DNA of 6,777 nucleotides from an uncultured Clostridia bacterium (GTDB taxonomy: Bacteria; Bacillota; Clostridia; Oscillospirales; Ruminococcaceae): assembly GCA_947624425.1 (NCBI GenBank), contig CANQKG010000078.1:1-6777 (forward strand). Reading direction: 5' to 3'. Made by a program: the position numbers and the translations under genes. Below are positions 5,052 to 6,777 of this stretch, piece by piece. The notes under the pieces are model-generated. The model saw nothing but the letters and a program-made list of their open reading frames with translations. It made no database searches and had not been told where the DNA came from. How positions within the stretch are numbered: the first letter of the stretch is position 1; every line of letters begins with the position of its first letter.

Positions 5052-5065
5052 AAGCCGGTCGGCTT
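5052..5065. repeat. 14-bp palindrome at the start of the rubrerythrin transcript
   Basis: AAGCCGGTCGGCTT is a perfect inverted repeat of 6-bp arms around GT. It lies just downstream of the predicted transcription start (about 5066) on the minus strand. It could be a repressor operator or a short 5' stem that protects the mRNA. I do not recognise it as a PerR or Rex box. Confidence 0.4.
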
Positions 5066-5072
5066 ACTCCAT

Positions 5073-5101
5073 ATTATAGCATATCGGCGGCTTTTTTGCA
5101 A
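5073..5101 (-). promoter_or_regulatory. Promoter for the rubrerythrin-rubredoxin operon
   Basis: On the minus strand TATAAT (5073-5078) is a perfect -10 box preceded by TGC, an extended -10 element. A weaker -35 box TTGCAA (5096-5101) stands 17 nt upstream. The predicted start is near 5066, giving a leader of about 45 nt. The promoter fits wholly between the uvrC stop and the gene, so the cassette can be transcribed separately from uvrC. Confidence 0.8.
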
Positions 5102-5106
5102 GCCTG

Positions 5107-6777
5107 TCACAGCGTTTCGACAAACCGGTGCAATACCTCTCCCTTTTCGGGCGAAAGCTTCGCGATTCGGCAAAGCTCCTCGACCGGCGCGGCTTTCAGC
5201 CGTTCTAAGGCGCCGAAATAAAGCAGCAGATCTCTTGCCTTTGCCTCCCCGATCCCGGGACAGTCGGTCAGCCGCAGAGAAAGGGTCGTCTTTTTGCGGA
5301 GTTGTTTTTGATATTGGATCGCGTAGCGGTGCACCTCGTCCTGAATGCCCGCTACCAGCCGGAACGCCGCCGAGCCGGGCTTCATCGAGATCTCGCCGCC
5401 TGCCGCCGCAATGGCGCGGGTGCGGTGACGCCCGTCCTTTACCATGCCGAACAGGGGAATGGCAAGCCGGTGCGCTTGCAGCACCTCCGACACAACCGAA
5501 ACATGACCCGCTCCGCCGTCCAGCAGGATCAGATCGGGCTTTTGCCCGAAGCCGGGATCGTCCGGCTGCTCGGTCAAACGGGTCAGCCGCCTGTCCAGCA
5601 TTTCCCGCATTGAGGCATAGTCGTCCTGCGTTTTGACCTCTTTCATGGCAAACCGGCGGTAAGCGCTTTTTTCGGGCTTCCCGTTTTGGAATACCACCAT
5701 GCTGCCCACAATTCCGCTGTCCCCCCAGTTGGAGACGTCGTAAGCTTCGATCCGGGCAGGTACGGCGGGAAGGGAAAGGAGCTTTTGCAGCTCGTCCAGC
5801 GCGGCGACGTCCTTTCCCTTTCGGTTCAGCCGGTCGGAAAGCTGCTCGGCGGCGTTTTCGAGCGCCATCAGGGTCAGCTTTTTCTGCTCGCCCCGCTGCG
5901 GCACATGGATCGCCGCCTTTTTCCCCCGCAGACGGGTGAGGTATTCCTCCATCAGCGGCTCGTCCCCAAGGGGCAGATCAAGAAGGATACGAGGCGGAAT
6001 TTCGTTTGAGCCGTGGTAGTATTGCAGCAGAAAATCGTCCCGTAATTGCTCCGACAAGGCGGTATCGGAGAGAAAGAAATGCTGTTTGTCCACCAGCCGT
6101 CCCTCGCGGTACCGCAAAACGGCGGCGCAGGCAAGCTGTTCGCTTTGGGCGACGGCGATCACGTCCTGATCGCCGCTGTCCCGAAAAATTTTCTGCCCGT
6201 CGTTGATCGCTTCGATCGCGCCGATGCGGTCGCGAAGCTGTGCGGCGCGCTCAAAGTCGAGCGCTTCGGATGCCTGTGCCATCTCCTCCTTGAGCTGGCG
6301 CAGAATATCGCCGCTCCCTTTTCGGAGGAACTGCACCGCCTGCTCTACCGTGGCGGCATATTCTTTTTGCGAAATTTTGCCGCGGCAGACCCCCATGCAC
6401 CGCCCGATGTGGTAGTTGAGGCAGGCGCGTCCCCGTCCGAATTCCTGTGGAAATTTGCGCCCGCAGGTGGGCAGTCGGAAAATGCGCTGCGCCTCGTCCA
6501 CCGCCTGCTTGACCAGAAAACCGCTGGTGTAGGGACCGTAAAAGCGGTCGGTGTCGTTTTTCTGTTTTGCCTCCCGGATGCGGGGATATGGCTCGTTTGT
6601 CACCCGAATATAATGGTAACCCTTGTCGTCTTTCAGCAGAATGTTGTATTTGGGGCTGTGCTGCTTGATGAGACTGCACTCCAGCACCAGCGCTTCGAAT
6701 TCGCTGTCGGTCACGATGTAGTCAAAGTCCTCGACCAGGCTCACCATCTTCCGCACCTTTTCATTCTGCTGATGGTC
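5107..6777 (-). CDS. uvrC: Excinuclease ABC subunit C (N-terminus beyond window edge)
   Basis: Nuclease subunit of UvrABC nucleotide excision repair; it makes the 3' and 5' cuts around a lesion marked by UvrA and UvrB. The frame is open to the right edge, so 556 residues are visible and roughly 55-60 are missing, including most of the GIY-YIG domain. Numbering from the GTG at 6754-6756: the end of GIY-YIG with FEALVLE (20-26); four cysteines C98, C112, C120, C124, spaced like the [4Fe-4S] ligands of E. coli UvrC; a UVR motif that binds UvrB (about 149-183); the RNase H-like nuclease with D340 (AYDVSN), D379 (QDDYASM), D413 (LLDGG) and H476 (QDEVH), matching E. coli D399, D438, D466 and H538; and C-terminal helix-hairpin-helix repeats (about 493-549, CPGIGEAKA). 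No disruption is seen in the visible part. No terminator lies between it and the rubrerythrin promoter. Confidence 0.97.
   Translation of the reverse strand, partial: DHQQNEKVRKMVSLVEDFDYIVTDSEFEALVLECSLIKQHSPKYNILLKDDKGYHYIRVTNEPYPRIREAKQKNDTDRFYGPYTSGFLVKQAVDEAQRIFRLPTCGRKFPQEFGRGRACLNYHIGRCMGVCRGKISQKEYAATVEQAVQFLRKGSGDILRQLKEEMAQASEALDFERAAQLRDRIGAIEAINDGQKIFRDSGDQDVIAVAQSEQLACAAVLRYREGRLVDKQHFFLSDTALSEQLRDDFLLQYYHGSNEIPPRILLDLPLGDEPLMEEYLTRLRGKKAAIHVPQRGEQKKLTLMALENAAEQLSDRLNRKGKDVAALDELQKLLSLPAVPARIEAYDVSNWGDSGIVGSMVVFQNGKPEKSAYRRFAMKEVKTQDDYASMREMLDRRLTRLTEQPDDPGFGQKPDLILLDGGAGHVSVVSEVLQAHRLAIPLFGMVKDGRHRTRAIAAAGGEISMKPGSAAFRLVAGIQDEVHRYAIQYQKQLRKKTTLSLRLTDCPGIGEAKARDLLLYFGALERLKAAPVEELCRIAKLSPEKGEVLHRFVETL

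Noticed and set aside
5048..5053. TTGACA on the minus strand upstream of rubrerythrin as a -35 box
   Set aside because: A -10 box at proper spacing would fall on the Shine-Dalgarno region, where no such hexamer exists. The TATAAT/TTGCAA pair further upstream fits better.
5021..5173. N-terminal extension of rubrerythrin to 5173
   Set aside because: The extra codons overlap the end of uvrC and cross the promoter and the Shine-Dalgarno site. The rubredoxin domain begins properly at the ATG at 5018-5020.

Overview
The window looks like ordinary chromosome from a GC-rich, Gram-positive anaerobe, most likely a clostridial gut bacterium of the Oscillospirales type. The reasons are the Firmicutes gene order rpsF-ssb-rpsR, strong GGAGG ribosome binding sites, a GntR/ABC cassette of YtrA type, a reverse rubrerythrin with rubredoxin, and small palindromic intergenic repeats of a kind I remember from gut clostridia. 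The taxonomic call is inference; no rRNA or tRNA gene is present.

Layout. (1) 1-812, plus strand: C-terminal two thirds of a eukaryote-like (type II) NADP isocitrate dehydrogenase, cut by the window edge. (2) 824-855: bidirectional hairpin terminator shared by two converging units. (3) 903-1927, minus strand: operon rpsF-ssb-rpsR (S6, single-strand binding protein, S18), with a near-consensus promoter and a stem-loop leader that may be an S6:S18 autoregulatory site. (4) 2037-3949, plus strand: three tightly coupled genes for a YtrA-type GntR repressor, an ABC ATPase and a six-helix ABC-2-like permease, read from a promoter back to back with the rpsF promoter. (5) 3950-4310: no gene; a cluster of three related palindromic units containing an exact 32-bp direct repeat, two further small hairpins, and a second bidirectional terminator. 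(6) 4311-5020, minus strand: reverse rubrerythrin followed by a 50-residue rubredoxin, with its own promoter; an oxygen/peroxide defence cassette. (7) 5107-6777, minus strand: uvrC, lacking its N-terminus because the window ends.

Most genes are housekeeping. The less ordinary parts are the rubredoxin whose first metal knuckle is C-x-C instead of C-x2-C, the palindromic repeat cluster, the variant S6:S18 leader candidate, and the divergent promoter pair linking a ribosomal protein operon to a GntR-controlled transporter. I see no convincing undescribed multi-gene system.
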